DNA of 64,000 nt. Origin: Fodinibius sp. Rm-B-1B1-1 (GTDB taxonomy: Bacteria > Bacteroidota > Rhodothermia > Balneolales > Balneolaceae). How positions within the stretch are numbered: the first letter of the stretch is position 1; each line of letters begins with the position of its first letter. The DNA lies in NCBI RefSeq assembly GCF_038594945.1, contig NZ_JBCFYD010000002.1:682001-746000 (forward strand). The letters run 5' to 3'. A program made the translations under genes and the position numbers. Of this stretch, positions 52,976 through 62,560 are shown piece by piece. The notes below the pieces were generated by a model. It made no database searches, had not been told where the DNA came from, and saw only the letters and a list, made by a program, of their open reading frames with translations.

Positions 52976-54595
52976 GTGTTGCAGATTACCGATTATTCGT
53001 TCGAACACCTTCCATTTTCGGAGCTATTTAAAACATATGTGCAGAGTTTTGATACGTTAAGTGATTTTTTTGAAGTCAACCCCTTTGATGCGGAAGCTGT
53101 CCGGAAAAAAGCGCAACAGTTTGAGTTTAAGGGAGACCGAGAGGAAATAGGGGCTTTTCTTCAAGAATTTAATGCTCCGTTTGATGTCCATGAGGCAGCT
53201 AAAGAAAATATTGAACGGCTCAAATCAGATGATGCCCTTGCCATAGTAACGGGCCAACAGCTGGGGGTTTTGGGTGGGCCATTATATACAGTATTTAAAA
53301 CACTTGGTACAATCCATCAGGCCCAAAAATTAGAGCGAGAGTTAGACCGACCGGTTATTCCTGTTTTTTGGTTGGCAGATGAAGATCATGATTATGATGA
53401 GGTTCGAAAACTGACTGTTATTGATGATGAAGAGCATAAAACATTTTCATTACCACCTCTTAATGATCATTTGCCAACGGTCGCAGAAATCGCACTTCCC
53501 GAAGACATATCTGAGCTCAAAAAAGAATTAAAGCAAGTACTTTATAATACTGATTTCTCAAATGACCTTTGGGGCCTGTTGGATGAAGCCTTTAAGCCGG
53601 GCAACACTTTTTTAAAAGCATTTGGCCTATTGATAAGTCGCTTATTTTCCAAACACGGGTTAGTTCTTGCCGGGAGCAATCACCCCAAGGCAAAAATGCT
53701 TACGACAGAGTATCTAAAAACTTCTGTAAAAAAGGCTGATCAAATACGAGAAAAGCTGCAAGCTAAAAGTGAGGCTATTGGTCAACGGTATCACCAGCAG
53801 GTTACCCTGTATGATTCCAATTTATTTTATTTGGATGAGGAAGCCGGACGGACAAAAATCAGTCGCAATGGACAAGGATGGAAGGCAGATAGCTATAATA
53901 CGTGGGAGTTAGAGCAACTTACTGATGAAATTGAGTCACATCCCGAACGTTTTTCCCCTAATGTATTTATGCGTCCCATTTTGCAAGATGCTTTGCTTCC
54001 TACTATTGGCTATGTAGCGGGACCGGGAGAAACGGCATATTACGGACAGATGAAATCGATGTATGAGTGTTTTGGGCTTTCCATGCCCATCATTTTTCCA
54101 CGTTTTAGTGCCACGTTGATTGAACCAGCCATTGATCGAATTAGTAATGAGTTGCCATTTGAATTTCATGAGTTTGGCAATCGAATTGAGGATTTAGAAT
54201 CGGATTACGTTTCAAAAACGGACCAGCATGATATTGAAGGAATTTTTAAGGAATGGATGGAGCCCGTTGAGGAGTTGACGGATCAGAAGAAAAAGGATAT
54301 AAAGGAAATTGATCCAACGCTGGAAGCAGCGGCCGAAAAGGCAACCTCTATTTATATTAATGAACTCAACAAGTTGAAAGGCAAGGTGTACCGATCGGTT
54401 AAAAAACAGGACCAAACGCAACTTAACCGTATCCGAAGGATTAAAGCCAACTTATATCCTGGGGATGGTCTGCAAGAGCGAACGTTAGCTGCCATCTTTT
54501 TTATGAATAAGTATGGCGTTGATTTGTGGGATAACCTGTTGGATGCATTTGATGAAAATGAAGACTTTGATCAACATAAATTAGTTTACTTATAG
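52976..54595 (+). CDS. bshC: Bacillithiol biosynthesis cysteine-adding enzyme BshC
   Basis: This 539-residue protein has the normal BshC length. It shows VTGQQLGVLGGPLYTVFK early, FWLADEDHDYDEV and GPGETAYYGQ, all typical blocks, with a C-terminal coiled-coil region. BshC adds cysteine to GlcN-malate to finish bacillithiol, a glutathione substitute. It starts at GTG immediately after the previous stop. bshA and bshB are not in the window. Presence suggests a low-molecular-weight thiol of the bacillithiol type in this organism. Confidence 0.93.
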   Translation: MLQITDYSFEHLPFSELFKTYVQSFDTLSDFFEVNPFDAEAVRKKAQQFEFKGDREEIGAFLQEFNAPFDVHEAAKENIERLKSDDALAIVTGQQLGVLGGPLYTVFKTLGTIHQAQKLERELDRPVIPVFWLADEDHDYDEVRKLTVIDDEEHKTFSLPPLNDHLPTVAEIALPEDISELKKELKQVLYNTDFSNDLWGLLDEAFKPGNTFLKAFGLLISRLFSKHGLVLAGSNHPKAKMLTTEYLKTSVKKADQIREKLQAKSEAIGQRYHQQVTLYDSNLFYLDEEAGRTKISRNGQGWKADSYNTWELEQLTDEIESHPERFSPNVFMRPILQDALLPTIGYVAGPGETAYYGQMKSMYECFGLSMPIIFPRFSATLIEPAIDRISNELPFEFHEFGNRIEDLESDYVSKTDQHDIEGIFKEWMEPVEELTDQKKKDIKEIDPTLEAAAEKATSIYINELNKLKGKVYRSVKKQDQTQLNRIRRIKANLYPGDGLQERTLAAIFFMNKYGVDLWDNLLDAFDENEDFDQHKLVYL

Positions 54596-54597
54596 TT

Positions 54598-55170
54598 GTG
54601 GAGACTGCTGAAAACAAAGAAGAACTTCGACAACAGTTATTAGCGCAACGAGAGGCTATTTCAGAGCCGGAGTTTTATGGCGCATCGGCAACGATCATCG
54701 AAAAGCTAAAAGAGCAGAAAGAATATCAGCAAGCGCAGACTATACATTGTTATGTGTCAATCAACAAGCGCCGTGAGGTTGAAACGAAGGCACTGATCTG
54801 GGAGATGATCCAAAAGGGCAGAGAGGTGGTTGTGCCGGTTACAAATATGGATGATGGAACGCTTACCCACATTCGATTGCAATCTTTTGATGATTTGGAA
54901 GAGAACAAATGGGGAGTCTTAGAGCCTGCCACAGGAGTGGAAGTATCTCCCCAAGAATTAGAGTTGGTGATTGTCCCAATGGTAGGTGCTGATCGTAATT
55001 GCAATCGAATAGGGTATGGAAAGGGGTTCTATGACCGATTTTTAGAGGAGCTTAATTGTCCAACAGTTGGATTGATTTTTGATCGGAATGTAGTTGAAAG
55101 TATTCCCACAGAAAGTTTTGATGTTCCGTTAGAGAAAATCATTACTGAAAAACGTATTTTGAAAAAATAA
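54598..55170 (+). CDS. 5-formyltetrahydrofolate cyclo-ligase
   Basis: This 190-residue enzyme starts at GTG, 2 bp after the bshC stop. The nucleotide-binding NRIGYGKGFYDRFL motif near the C-terminus and the VPMVGADRNC segment define the MTHFS/YgfA family. It converts 5-formyl-THF to 5,10-methenyl-THF with ATP. The length is normal. Confidence 0.92.
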   Translation: METAENKEELRQQLLAQREAISEPEFYGASATIIEKLKEQKEYQQAQTIHCYVSINKRREVETKALIWEMIQKGREVVVPVTNMDDGTLTHIRLQSFDDLEENKWGVLEPATGVEVSPQELELVIVPMVGADRNCNRIGYGKGFYDRFLEELNCPTVGLIFDRNVVESIPTESFDVPLEKIITEKRILKK

Positions 55171-55247
55171 CATTGCTAATTGTAACACCGATATACTCTT
55201 TTGCGTATCAGGCGATGTTAATAAATAATCCTTGGGCATTAAAAGTT

Positions 55248-55949
55248 ATGGCTGATCAAACAAAACGACGATCCAGGCAACAGGCAGATTCACTCATGGA
55301 CTTTGAGGCTCATGAGTTGCAAGCTACCATGCAGGAGTTTTTAAAAGAAGAAAAGAAGTCGAACACCAATATCTGGAACTTTGCTACCATTGCAGGCATA
55401 GCCATGTTTTTTGTAGCGATCGTCTATATTTTTCAGATGATCGGTTTGTCAATCGGTCCGGATGTTTCTGGAGTCGTTGGAGTTTTGCCTCTTATTGGTG
55501 GTATTATTGTAACCCTTGTTGGTTTTGGGTTCTTCGTGAGAGACCGGAAGAAGAAAAAGAAAAACCAGACTGCTGAAAGTTTTGATTATGACTATGATTA
55601 CGACTTTGAAGAAAATACGGGCAGTAAAGAAGAAGAGGGTTTTACATTAGAAAATGATTTGGGTTCCAAAGGCAAAAGCAATGATGAGAAAAAGTCATCA
55701 ACAAAAGAGCGTTTTGATCGGTATGCTTTTTCAAAGAGTAAAAAATTATATCGATCACGAACAGACAAAAAGATTGCGGGTGTTTGTGGTGGATTGGCAA
55801 AGTATTTTGGTATTAACGCCGGGGTTATCAGGGCTCTTTTTGTAATTACTCTTTTCGCAGCCGGGGGGACGTCTCTTCTTATATATATAGCTCTTGCTAT
55901 TGCATTAGATAAAGAGCCGCCGGAAATGATGGATGATTTCAATTTTTAG
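55248..55949 (+). CDS. PspC-domain membrane protein
   Basis: Taken from the ATG at 55248 the protein has 233 residues; in-frame starts at 55215 (ATG) and 55173 (TTG) exist, and the Shine-Dalgarno context does not decide between them. A hydrophilic N-terminus is followed by two membrane helices (about 46-65 and 80-100) and an acidic low-complexity stretch. A C-terminal PspC domain carries KIAGVCGGLAKYFG and a final hydrophobic helix. PspC proteins sense or stabilise envelope stress. This one has extra N-terminal helices relative to simple PspC. Confidence 0.8.
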   Translation: MADQTKRRSRQQADSLMDFEAHELQATMQEFLKEEKKSNTNIWNFATIAGIAMFFVAIVYIFQMIGLSIGPDVSGVVGVLPLIGGIIVTLVGFGFFVRDRKKKKKNQTAESFDYDYDYDFEENTGSKEEEGFTLENDLGSKGKSNDEKKSSTKERFDRYAFSKSKKLYRSRTDKKIAGVCGGLAKYFGINAGVIRALFVITLFAAGGTSLLIYIALAIALDKEPPEMMDDFNF

Positions 55950-56049
55950 GCTTTTTCGTAAGCATCTCATTGGAGAACTTGGAGGAAAGGAATTCATTAC
56001 TGGGAGATGATTGTTATATTCACAGAAATATTTCTTGAATATAAAATAT

Positions 56050-56670
56050 GTGAATGTGTTTATAACCTTTGAAGGGATTGATGGTAGTGGCAAATCAACG
56101 CAGATAGCCAATTTAAAAAAACGTTTCGAGCAAAAGGGAACAAAAGTACATGTTTTTCGAGATCCCGGCGGACCTGTGGTTTCGGAAAAGGTTCGAGAGT
56201 TATTATTAAATCCCAATTATGATATTGATCCGGTTACCGAATTATTACTGTTTTCTGCATCGCGATCCCAGTTAATGGCAGAAAACGTACTTCCACATTT
56301 AGAAGAGGGAGAGGTGGTTATCCTGGATCGTTTTTTCGATTCCACTACGGCCTATCAGGGATATGGCAGAAACTCCGTTTCAATAGATGAAATTCATCAT
56401 CTCAACAATATAGCGAGCCATCAGCGTGAGCCAGATCTTACTATTTACATGAAGTTATCTCTGGCAGATGCTAAAAAACGGATGGCAAAAAGGAAAGACC
56501 GGATGGAGTTGTCGGGAGATGACTTTTATAAAAAAGTTATTGAAGGGTATGATAAGTTGGCAAATCAAGAGAAGCGCTTCTTTACGGTAGATGCTACAAA
56601 GCCTGCCTCAAAAGTAGGTGACTGTATTTGGGAGCATGTGCAGCAGTTGTATAAGAATAGAAATCGATAG
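56050..56670 (+). CDS. tmk: Thymidylate kinase
   Basis: From a GTG at 56050 the enzyme has 206 residues, the usual size; an upstream TTG at 56011 would add 13 residues ahead of the P-loop and is unlikely. The P-loop FEGIDGSGKSTQ lies near the N-terminus. DPGGPVVSEKVRELLL and LDRFFDSTTAYQGYGR provide the substrate-binding and DRX regions. It phosphorylates dTMP to dTDP. About 100 bp separate it from the PspC gene. Confidence 0.93.
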   Translation: MNVFITFEGIDGSGKSTQIANLKKRFEQKGTKVHVFRDPGGPVVSEKVRELLLNPNYDIDPVTELLLFSASRSQLMAENVLPHLEEGEVVILDRFFDSTTAYQGYGRNSVSIDEIHHLNNIASHQREPDLTIYMKLSLADAKKRMAKRKDRMELSGDDFYKKVIEGYDKLANQEKRFFTVDATKPASKVGDCIWEHVQQLYKNRNR

Positions 56671-56870
56671 AAAAATTTTGAAATAGCCCCTAAAGCGTTT
56701 GTATAAGTATTATTCAAAAAAAGCCTCTTAATTCTAAGAATGAAATTTATTGCTGAAAACAGATAAAATGCTTATATTTATTGCATTGTGGATTAACCCT
56801 ATTACAAAATTGAAAATCTGCTTTTGAAATCTTTCAATTTTTAATTTTAACCAACTCTGAAGTATAAATT

Positions 56871-57368
56871 ATGGCGCACGAAAGAATTGACGTTGACCTG
56901 CCTTTAGCCAAAGTCTATGAATACTTAAGTGATCCCACTTACTTTCCTCACTTCTTCGAACGTATTGAAAAAGTCAACAAAATAAATTCACAGACATTCG
57001 AATTTGCTACTACTCTTGGTAGTGAGAATTTCGAATGGACTACCAACATCATTGATGACCTGCGCAATACACGATTCGCATGGATTACAATCAATGGTAA
57101 TTTAAATCAAACCGGAACAATTCGTTTTACTCCGCTTGATAATGGTGAGCGAACTCGTGTCGATTTTAGTTTAGATTATCGTACTTTTTATGGAGAGCCG
57201 GATGAAGAGTTAGCCAATTTTATTCAAGGGCTTCCTGCTCAAATGAAAAAGGATCTTCAGCGTTTTAAGGAAGAGGCTGAAGATGGTACTTTTAAGCAAA
57301 AAGCTGATGATACGCTTGCAGCAATTGAAAAAGAAGAGGCTGAGGCTGAAGAAGAGGCGGCAGCATAA
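56871..57368 (+). CDS. SRPBCC/START-like domain protein
   Basis: This 165-residue protein has an SRPBCC (Bet v1/polyketide-cyclase-like) fold. It starts IDVDLPLAKVYEYLSDPTYFPHFFE, split between the first strand and helix. Strands around FEWTTNIIDD and IRFTPLDNGERTRVDFSLDY follow, and a long C-terminal helix packs the cavity. The last 20 residues are an acidic EEAEAEEEAAA tail. It probably binds a small hydrophobic ligand; the ligand is unknown. A strong terminator follows. Confidence 0.8.
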   Translation: MAHERIDVDLPLAKVYEYLSDPTYFPHFFERIEKVNKINSQTFEFATTLGSENFEWTTNIIDDLRNTRFAWITINGNLNQTGTIRFTPLDNGERTRVDFSLDYRTFYGEPDEELANFIQGLPAQMKKDLQRFKEEAEDGTFKQKADDTLAAIEKEEAEAEEEAAA

Positions 57369-57395
57369 CCAATAGATTTAATTGGGAATATTAGG

Positions 57396-57426
57396 AATGC
57401 GCACTTTTTAGTGCGCATTTTTTTTG
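57396..57426 (+). terminator. Rho-independent terminator after the SRPBCC gene
   Basis: The stem AATGCGCACT/AGTGCGCATT has a TTTT loop and is followed by eight or more T. A possible TTG start of aroE at 57424 falls inside its T-run, which supports the ATG at 57442 instead. Confidence 0.93.
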
Positions 57427-57441
57427 TCTGATAAAATTATA

Positions 57442-58305
57442 ATGACCCTTTCTGACTTTAAGAAAAGCGACAAAAGCAATACGCCATTTTATGCTTTGTT
57501 GGGATATCCAATTGAGCATAGTTGGTCTCCACTGATGCATAACTTGGCACTGAAGTATCATAATATAGAAGCGCAGTATGTTGCCATAGCTGTGCAGAAT
57601 AATGAGCTTAATGAGTTGGCGGCTTTTTTTAATGAGGAGAATTTTTTAGGAGCTAATATTACGATTCCATATAAAGAGATTCTGATGGATTATTTGGATA
57701 GTATTGATCCATCTGCCAAAGCTATTGGCGCTATTAATACTATTGTGAAAAATGATTTTCAGTTAAGGGGTACCAACACTGACTATAAGGGGTTTAAGGC
57801 TCCACTTCTGGACTATGAATATGAGCTTGATGGAAGTTCTGCCATTGTGTTTGGTACTGGGGGCGCTTCACGTTCTATTGTTGTTGCACTTCGCGACATG
57901 GGATTGTCACGAATTTATTTAGTTTCTCGTTCCCCGGGATCGAATTCATCTTCTTGGATTAATCGCAAAGATGTGGAATTAATCTCTTATAATAACTGGA
58001 CATCCTTTTTGGATGATACATTTCTTATTGTAAATGCTACACCGTTGGGGATGCATCCCGATGTTAACCAATCCCCGGTTCGTGAGGCAGAAAAATACTT
58101 CTTGCAGGATCGTATATGTTACGATATCGTATATAATCCCCTTGAAACAAAATTTCTAAAACAGGCTAAAGAAGTGGGAGCACAAACGATTAATGGGTTG
58201 GAGATGTTAATTCAACAGGGGAATAAGTCGTTTGAATTATGGACAGGAAAATCATTTCCGATTGATAAAATTCGTAAAAGACTCCATGAAAGAATTAAAA
58301 ACTGA
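57442..58305 (+). CDS. aroE: Shikimate dehydrogenase
   Basis: The protein has 287 residues from the ATG at 57442. The shikimate-binding block YPIEHSWSPLMHN is near the N-terminus. GANITIPYKE contains the catalytic Lys, and the NADP-binding GTGGASRS loop, NATPLGM and GLEMLIQQG complete the family set. It reduces 3-dehydroshikimate to shikimate in the aromatic amino acid pathway. The C-terminus overlaps the next gene by 20 bp. Confidence 0.93.
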   Translation: MTLSDFKKSDKSNTPFYALLGYPIEHSWSPLMHNLALKYHNIEAQYVAIAVQNNELNELAAFFNEENFLGANITIPYKEILMDYLDSIDPSAKAIGAINTIVKNDFQLRGTNTDYKGFKAPLLDYEYELDGSSAIVFGTGGASRSIVVALRDMGLSRIYLVSRSPGSNSSSWINRKDVELISYNNWTSFLDDTFLIVNATPLGMHPDVNQSPVREAEKYFLQDRICYDIVYNPLETKFLKQAKEVGAQTINGLEMLIQQGNKSFELWTGKSFPIDKIRKRLHERIKN

Positions 58306-59050
58306 GTTTGAATGTATTAGGCCTCAATTACTTGAGGAGGACGAAAGTGTAGGGGCTTGGTTTACCTTAAAAAATGCTGACTATGTCAGTGCTGGGCAAT
58401 CTATTGCGGGACTTAACCTTGGTTTTAACACCCCCGAAAGCAAAGAAGTAATAGCCCAAAATCGGTTGGCGTTACTTCAAAGTCTTAATATTGATTCGGA
58501 ATGGACTGCTTATGCTGATCAGGTACATAGTAACCGTATACAAGTTGTTTCGGAGGGAGGAACGTACCCCTCAACAGACGGTTTAGTAACAAAAATCCCC
58601 GGGCTGACGCTTGCTATACAGGTTGCCGATTGTGCAGCTGTGTTACTATGGGATTCCTCCAATAATGTCATTGCAGCCTTACATGCCGGGTGGCGTGGCG
58701 CTGCCGGTAATATTGTACCTCGGGGAATAGAAGAAGTGGTAAGGCAGGGCGGAGAAACTAAGCATTTAAAAGCTTTTGTAAGTCCATGTATATCACAAAC
58801 AAACTTTGAGGTAGGAATAGAGGTTGCCGAACAATTTCCTGATCGATTTGTTGATGCTACAAATTTTGAAAAGCCACACATCGATTTAAAGGCTTTTATA
58901 AAAGATCAACTGACAAGTGCTGGGATTTCCAAACACAAGATAGAAATACGACCGGAGTGTACTATTGATGATGCTGGTAAGTTCTATTCCTTTCGAAGGG
59001 AAGGGAAGAATAGTGGGCGGATGATGGCCTTAATATCAATTCAAAAATAA
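58286..59050 (+). CDS. pgeF: Laccase-domain / purine nucleoside phosphorylase-like protein (PgeF/YfiH family)
   Basis: This 254-residue protein is taken from the ATG at 58286; an earlier in-frame start at 58232 lies deep inside aroE. The family's zinc/copper-site residues are visible in YADQVHSNRI, QVADCAAVLLWD and IAALHAGWRGAAGNI. YfiH/PgeF proteins edit peptidoglycan precursors, and related proteins act on purine nucleosides. The overlap with aroE suggests translational coupling. Confidence 0.88.
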   Translation: MKELKTEFECIRPQLLEEDESVGAWFTLKNADYVSAGQSIAGLNLGFNTPESKEVIAQNRLALLQSLNIDSEWTAYADQVHSNRIQVVSEGGTYPSTDGLVTKIPGLTLAIQVADCAAVLLWDSSNNVIAALHAGWRGAAGNIVPRGIEEVVRQGGETKHLKAFVSPCISQTNFEVGIEVAEQFPDRFVDATNFEKPHIDLKAFIKDQLTSAGISKHKIEIRPECTIDDAGKFYSFRREGKNSGRMMALISIQK

Positions 59051-59064
59051 AGTTACGGTATACT

Positions 59065-59964
59065 GTGAGAGTCTCTTATGCTCCCGGATATTATGCGCCT
59101 ATCCCAGAGGATCATATTTTCCCGATGAAGAAGTTTACGGGATTACATCGTTATTTGCTGGAGCAGAATATTCTAAATGCAGCTGATGTAATAGCTCCCT
59201 CCATGGTTGATATGGTAAACTTGCAGATGGTACACAGCTCAGCTTATGCCAATGGAATTATGAATGGGGCTTTGGGAGACAAAAAGTTACGGCGGTTGGG
59301 CCTTCCATGGTCAAAACGGTTGGCTATTCGTTCGCGTCTGGCAGTACAAGGTACCATTAACGCAGCGATTATGGCTTTAGAAGATGGGATTGCCGGAAAC
59401 TTAGCGGGAGGAACGCATCATGCCATGCCTGATTTCGGGGAAGGATTTTGTGTGTTTAATGATGTAGCCGTAGCTATCCATGTGTTGCAGCAGTCGATGT
59501 GGGCAAAGAAAATTTTAGTGATTGACTGTGATGTCCATCAAGGAAATGGAACGGCAGAAATTTTTAAGGATAACGCGGATGTCTATACGTTTTCGCTGCA
59601 TGGCGAAAAGAATTATCCATTTAAGAAACCACCTTCTACGCTTGATATTGGGTTGCCGGATGAAACAGGAGATAAAAAATACCTGCAAATCCTTGGCGAT
59701 GCACTGGATAAAATTTTTCAAGATTTTTCGCCCGATTTGGTATTTTATCTGGGAGGTATTGATCCTCTTGAAACAGACCATTATGGTCGCTTGTCGTTAT
59801 CACTAAATGGATTAAAACAGCGCGATCGAATCGTAATTGAAAAAGTTGTTGGCGAACATTTACCATTGGTTTTATTACTTTCGGGGGGATATGCTCCAAC
59901 GCTCAAAGAAACGGTGTTAGCACATGCTTTGATGTATAAAATGGCGAAAGAAGTCGGATATTAG
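59065..59964 (+). CDS. Histone-deacetylase-family (AcuC-like) hydrolase
   Basis: This 299-residue enzyme of the arginase/deacetylase fold starts at GTG. It shows GGTHHAMPDFGEGFCVFND, the active-site His pair, then DCDVHQGNGTAEIF and LGGIDPLETD for zinc binding. The length is shorter than eukaryotic HDACs and typical of bacterial AcuC-like or polyamine deacetylases. The substrate is unknown. It starts 14 bp after pgeF and precedes dxr by 77 bp. Confidence 0.88.
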   Translation: MRVSYAPGYYAPIPEDHIFPMKKFTGLHRYLLEQNILNAADVIAPSMVDMVNLQMVHSSAYANGIMNGALGDKKLRRLGLPWSKRLAIRSRLAVQGTINAAIMALEDGIAGNLAGGTHHAMPDFGEGFCVFNDVAVAIHVLQQSMWAKKILVIDCDVHQGNGTAEIFKDNADVYTFSLHGEKNYPFKKPPSTLDIGLPDETGDKKYLQILGDALDKIFQDFSPDLVFYLGGIDPLETDHYGRLSLSLNGLKQRDRIVIEKVVGEHLPLVLLLSGGYAPTLKETVLAHALMYKMAKEVGY

Positions 59965-60041
59965 AGCGATCAAAACGACTTCGAAAATCATTCTGAGTTC
60001 TATCTCATTTTATCTATCTTCAGAGCTATTTTTGAACTGAA

Positions 60042-61196
60042 TTGCCGCTTTTGAAACAAAAGAATATTGTCATATTGGGTTCCACCGGTTCTATCGGTGA
60101 GCAAGCGTTAGATATTGTCAGGGCACATCCTGATCGGTTTCGTGTATTGGCTATCAGTTGCAACAGCAGTTGGGAAAAACTGTTGAGGCAGGCGCAGGAA
60201 TTTGTCCCAGAATATGCTCTTATCGGATCAGAAAAATATGTAGATAGGTTCAAAGATGAACTGCCTGATGAAACTGAATTACTGGTCGGCAGTGATGCAC
60301 TGTTACAACTGGCTACCCTTAATGACGCTGATGTGATTTTGAATAGTTTAGTAGGCTACTCGGGATTTGATCCTACGGTTGAGGCTATCAAAGCGGGTAA
60401 AAAAGTAGCATTGGCAAATAAAGAATCTCTTGTCGTTGGCGGAGCGTTAATCAACGAATTATTGGGTGATAATCGAGAACAGCTTATCCCGGTGGATTCT
60501 GAACATAGTGCCATGTTGCAGTGTTTGGTGGGCGAATCTGTCGATCAAATAGAACAATTAATTATTACCGCCAGTGGCGGTCCGTTTCGTTCATGGACGA
60601 AAGAACAGATGAAGGAGATTACAGTTGAGGATGCCCTGGATCATCCCAATTGGTCGATGGGGGCCAAAATTACCATCGATTCGGCCACGATGATGAACAA
60701 GGGACTTGAAATTATTGAAGCCCACTGGCTTTTTGATATTCCACTGGAGAAAATTGAGCCGGTTGTTCATCCCCAAAGTATTATTCATTCGGTTATTACT
60801 TTTACTGATGGATCCAGTAAAGCACAATTAGGCCCGCCAACAATGAAAGTGCCTATTTTATATGCACTAACATATCCCGATAGAATTACTCTTGATGCCC
60901 CACGATTAGATTGGCAATCAGCTTTTGATCTCAATTTTGAACCGGTTGATTATGATCGTTTTCCCTGCTTACGTTTAGCTATTGAGGCCATTAAAGAAGG
61001 AGGTTTAGCCCCAGCTATTTTAAATGCGGCTAATGAAGTGGCTGTTGCTCGCTTTCTAAAAGAAGAAATTACGTATATTGAGATTCCTAAGGTTATAGAA
61101 TCGTGTTTAGAACAATTAAATAATTCTGAATCTGTTACGTTAGAATCACTGAAAAATATAGACCAACGAGCCAGAAAGCTGGCATTAACTATTTAA
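60042..61196 (+). CDS. dxr: 1-deoxy-D-xylulose-5-phosphate reductoisomerase
   Basis: This 384-residue enzyme has the NADPH loop GSTGSIGEQALDIV, NKESLVVGG, PVDSEHSAMLQCL and TASGGPFR. HPNWSMGAKITIDSATMMNK covers the metal and substrate residues. It is a key step of the MEP isoprenoid pathway, which supplies undecaprenyl carriers used by the EPS locus. It starts at TTG in this reading. rseP follows after 15 bp, a conserved neighbour arrangement in many bacteria. Confidence 0.95.
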   Translation: MPLLKQKNIVILGSTGSIGEQALDIVRAHPDRFRVLAISCNSSWEKLLRQAQEFVPEYALIGSEKYVDRFKDELPDETELLVGSDALLQLATLNDADVILNSLVGYSGFDPTVEAIKAGKKVALANKESLVVGGALINELLGDNREQLIPVDSEHSAMLQCLVGESVDQIEQLIITASGGPFRSWTKEQMKEITVEDALDHPNWSMGAKITIDSATMMNKGLEIIEAHWLFDIPLEKIEPVVHPQSIIHSVITFTDGSSKAQLGPPTMKVPILYALTYPDRITLDAPRLDWQSAFDLNFEPVDYDRFPCLRLAIEAIKEGGLAPAILNAANEVAVARFLKEEITYIEIPKVIESCLEQLNNSESVTLESLKNIDQRARKLALTI

Positions 61197-61211
61197 GTAC
61201 TTTTTTGCTTC

Positions 61212-62546
61212 ATGGAATGGATTATAAGTTTACTGTCAACGCTGGGAATTTTTGCTGCAGCTCTGTTAATACTGGTATTTTTTCATGAGTTGGGGCACTT
61301 TTTAGCGGCGAAACTTTTTTGCATGCGTGTCGAACGGTTTTCTCTTGGCTTTCCACCTCGAATTTGGGGGTTTCAGAAAGGAGAGACCGATTATTGTATT
61401 GGTGCTACTCCGTTAGGCGGATACGTTAAAATTTCGGGGATGATCGACGAAAGTATGGACGACGATTATCTTGATGAGGAACCCAAGCCGTGGGAGTATC
61501 GGAGTAAACCCGTCTGGCAGCGCATAATTGTTATTACCGCCGGAGTGATCTTTAATATGATTTTAGGCGTGCTTATTTACGCGGGTTTAGCATTTTCTAA
61601 TGGTGATACGAAAGTTAAGCTGGACAGTGTTGATAGCATCTATGTTACAGAAAACTCAATAGCTGCACAGGCCGGATTTCAAACGGGGGATAAACTTGTG
61701 GGGGTGAATGGAGAAGAAGTCCCGTATTTTCAGGATTTATTTGCGCCCAATAAAATGATGGCTTCTTCTCTGAGCTATACGGTTCTTCGCGATGGAAGGC
61801 AACAGACGGTTACCGTTGCTGATAGCTTGCTCGATGAAATTGGCCAACAGGGATTAATAACGCTTGTCAACATATTGCCAAGCAAAATAAGCCAAGTGGC
61901 TGGCGGAAGTCCCGCAGAAGAGGCTGGGCTACAAGCGGGTGATATGATCACAAAAATAAACGGTCAGTCAGTTTCGCACTGGGCTCATTTGGTAGAGCAA
62001 ATTTCTACTGCCCAAGATTCAGTTTCATTAGTTATTAATCGTGATGGAGAGCTGTTGGACTTTACCATTCAGCCGGATTCTCAAAACCGATTAGGAATTT
62101 ATGCCCCCTCAGAAGAAGTATTTGAAGTTGAACAATTTAATTATGGTCTCTTAGCATCGCTGGATGTTGGCGTTGATCGGACGAATGAAACGGTTACGGG
62201 TATAATTGGGGGCTTTAGTAAAATGTTTTCCGGTGATATATCGGTTCGTGATAATTTAGGCGGACCTGTAGCCATTGCCAATGTAACCAAAGAAGCTACG
62301 GATGCAGGAGGAGCTGTTGGATTTTGGAGAATTACGGCCTTCTTAAGTATTACTTTGGCGATTATGAATATTTTACCAATTCCTGTTTTAGATGGAGGGC
62401 ATCTTATGTTCTTGATTTATGAGGGGATTACCCGCCGTGAGCCTTCTCCTAAAGTTCGGATGGCACTGCAGCAAATTGGCTTTTTGCTTATCATTGCACT
62501 CTTTATTTTTGTTACCTTTAATGACATTCTACGACAGTTCGGCTAA
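61212..62546 (+). CDS. rseP: Site-2 intramembrane metalloprotease RseP
   Basis: This 444-residue M50 protease has the zinc motif FFHELGHFLAAK (HExxH) in the first membrane helix. Two PDZ domains follow (about 140-200 and 220-290). The third zinc ligand region is ILPIPVLDGGHLMF near residue 390, and membrane helices close the protein. It performs regulated intramembrane proteolysis, typically releasing an anti-sigma factor. It follows dxr by 15 bp and precedes psd by 14 bp. Confidence 0.95.
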   Translation: MEWIISLLSTLGIFAAALLILVFFHELGHFLAAKLFCMRVERFSLGFPPRIWGFQKGETDYCIGATPLGGYVKISGMIDESMDDDYLDEEPKPWEYRSKPVWQRIIVITAGVIFNMILGVLIYAGLAFSNGDTKVKLDSVDSIYVTENSIAAQAGFQTGDKLVGVNGEEVPYFQDLFAPNKMMASSLSYTVLRDGRQQTVTVADSLLDEIGQQGLITLVNILPSKISQVAGGSPAEEAGLQAGDMITKINGQSVSHWAHLVEQISTAQDSVSLVINRDGELLDFTIQPDSQNRLGIYAPSEEVFEVEQFNYGLLASLDVGVDRTNETVTGIIGGFSKMFSGDISVRDNLGGPVAIANVTKEATDAGGAVGFWRITAFLSITLAIMNILPIPVLDGGHLMFLIYEGITRREPSPKVRMALQQIGFLLIIALFIFVTFNDILRQFG

Positions 62547-62560
62547 TTAAATATATACCT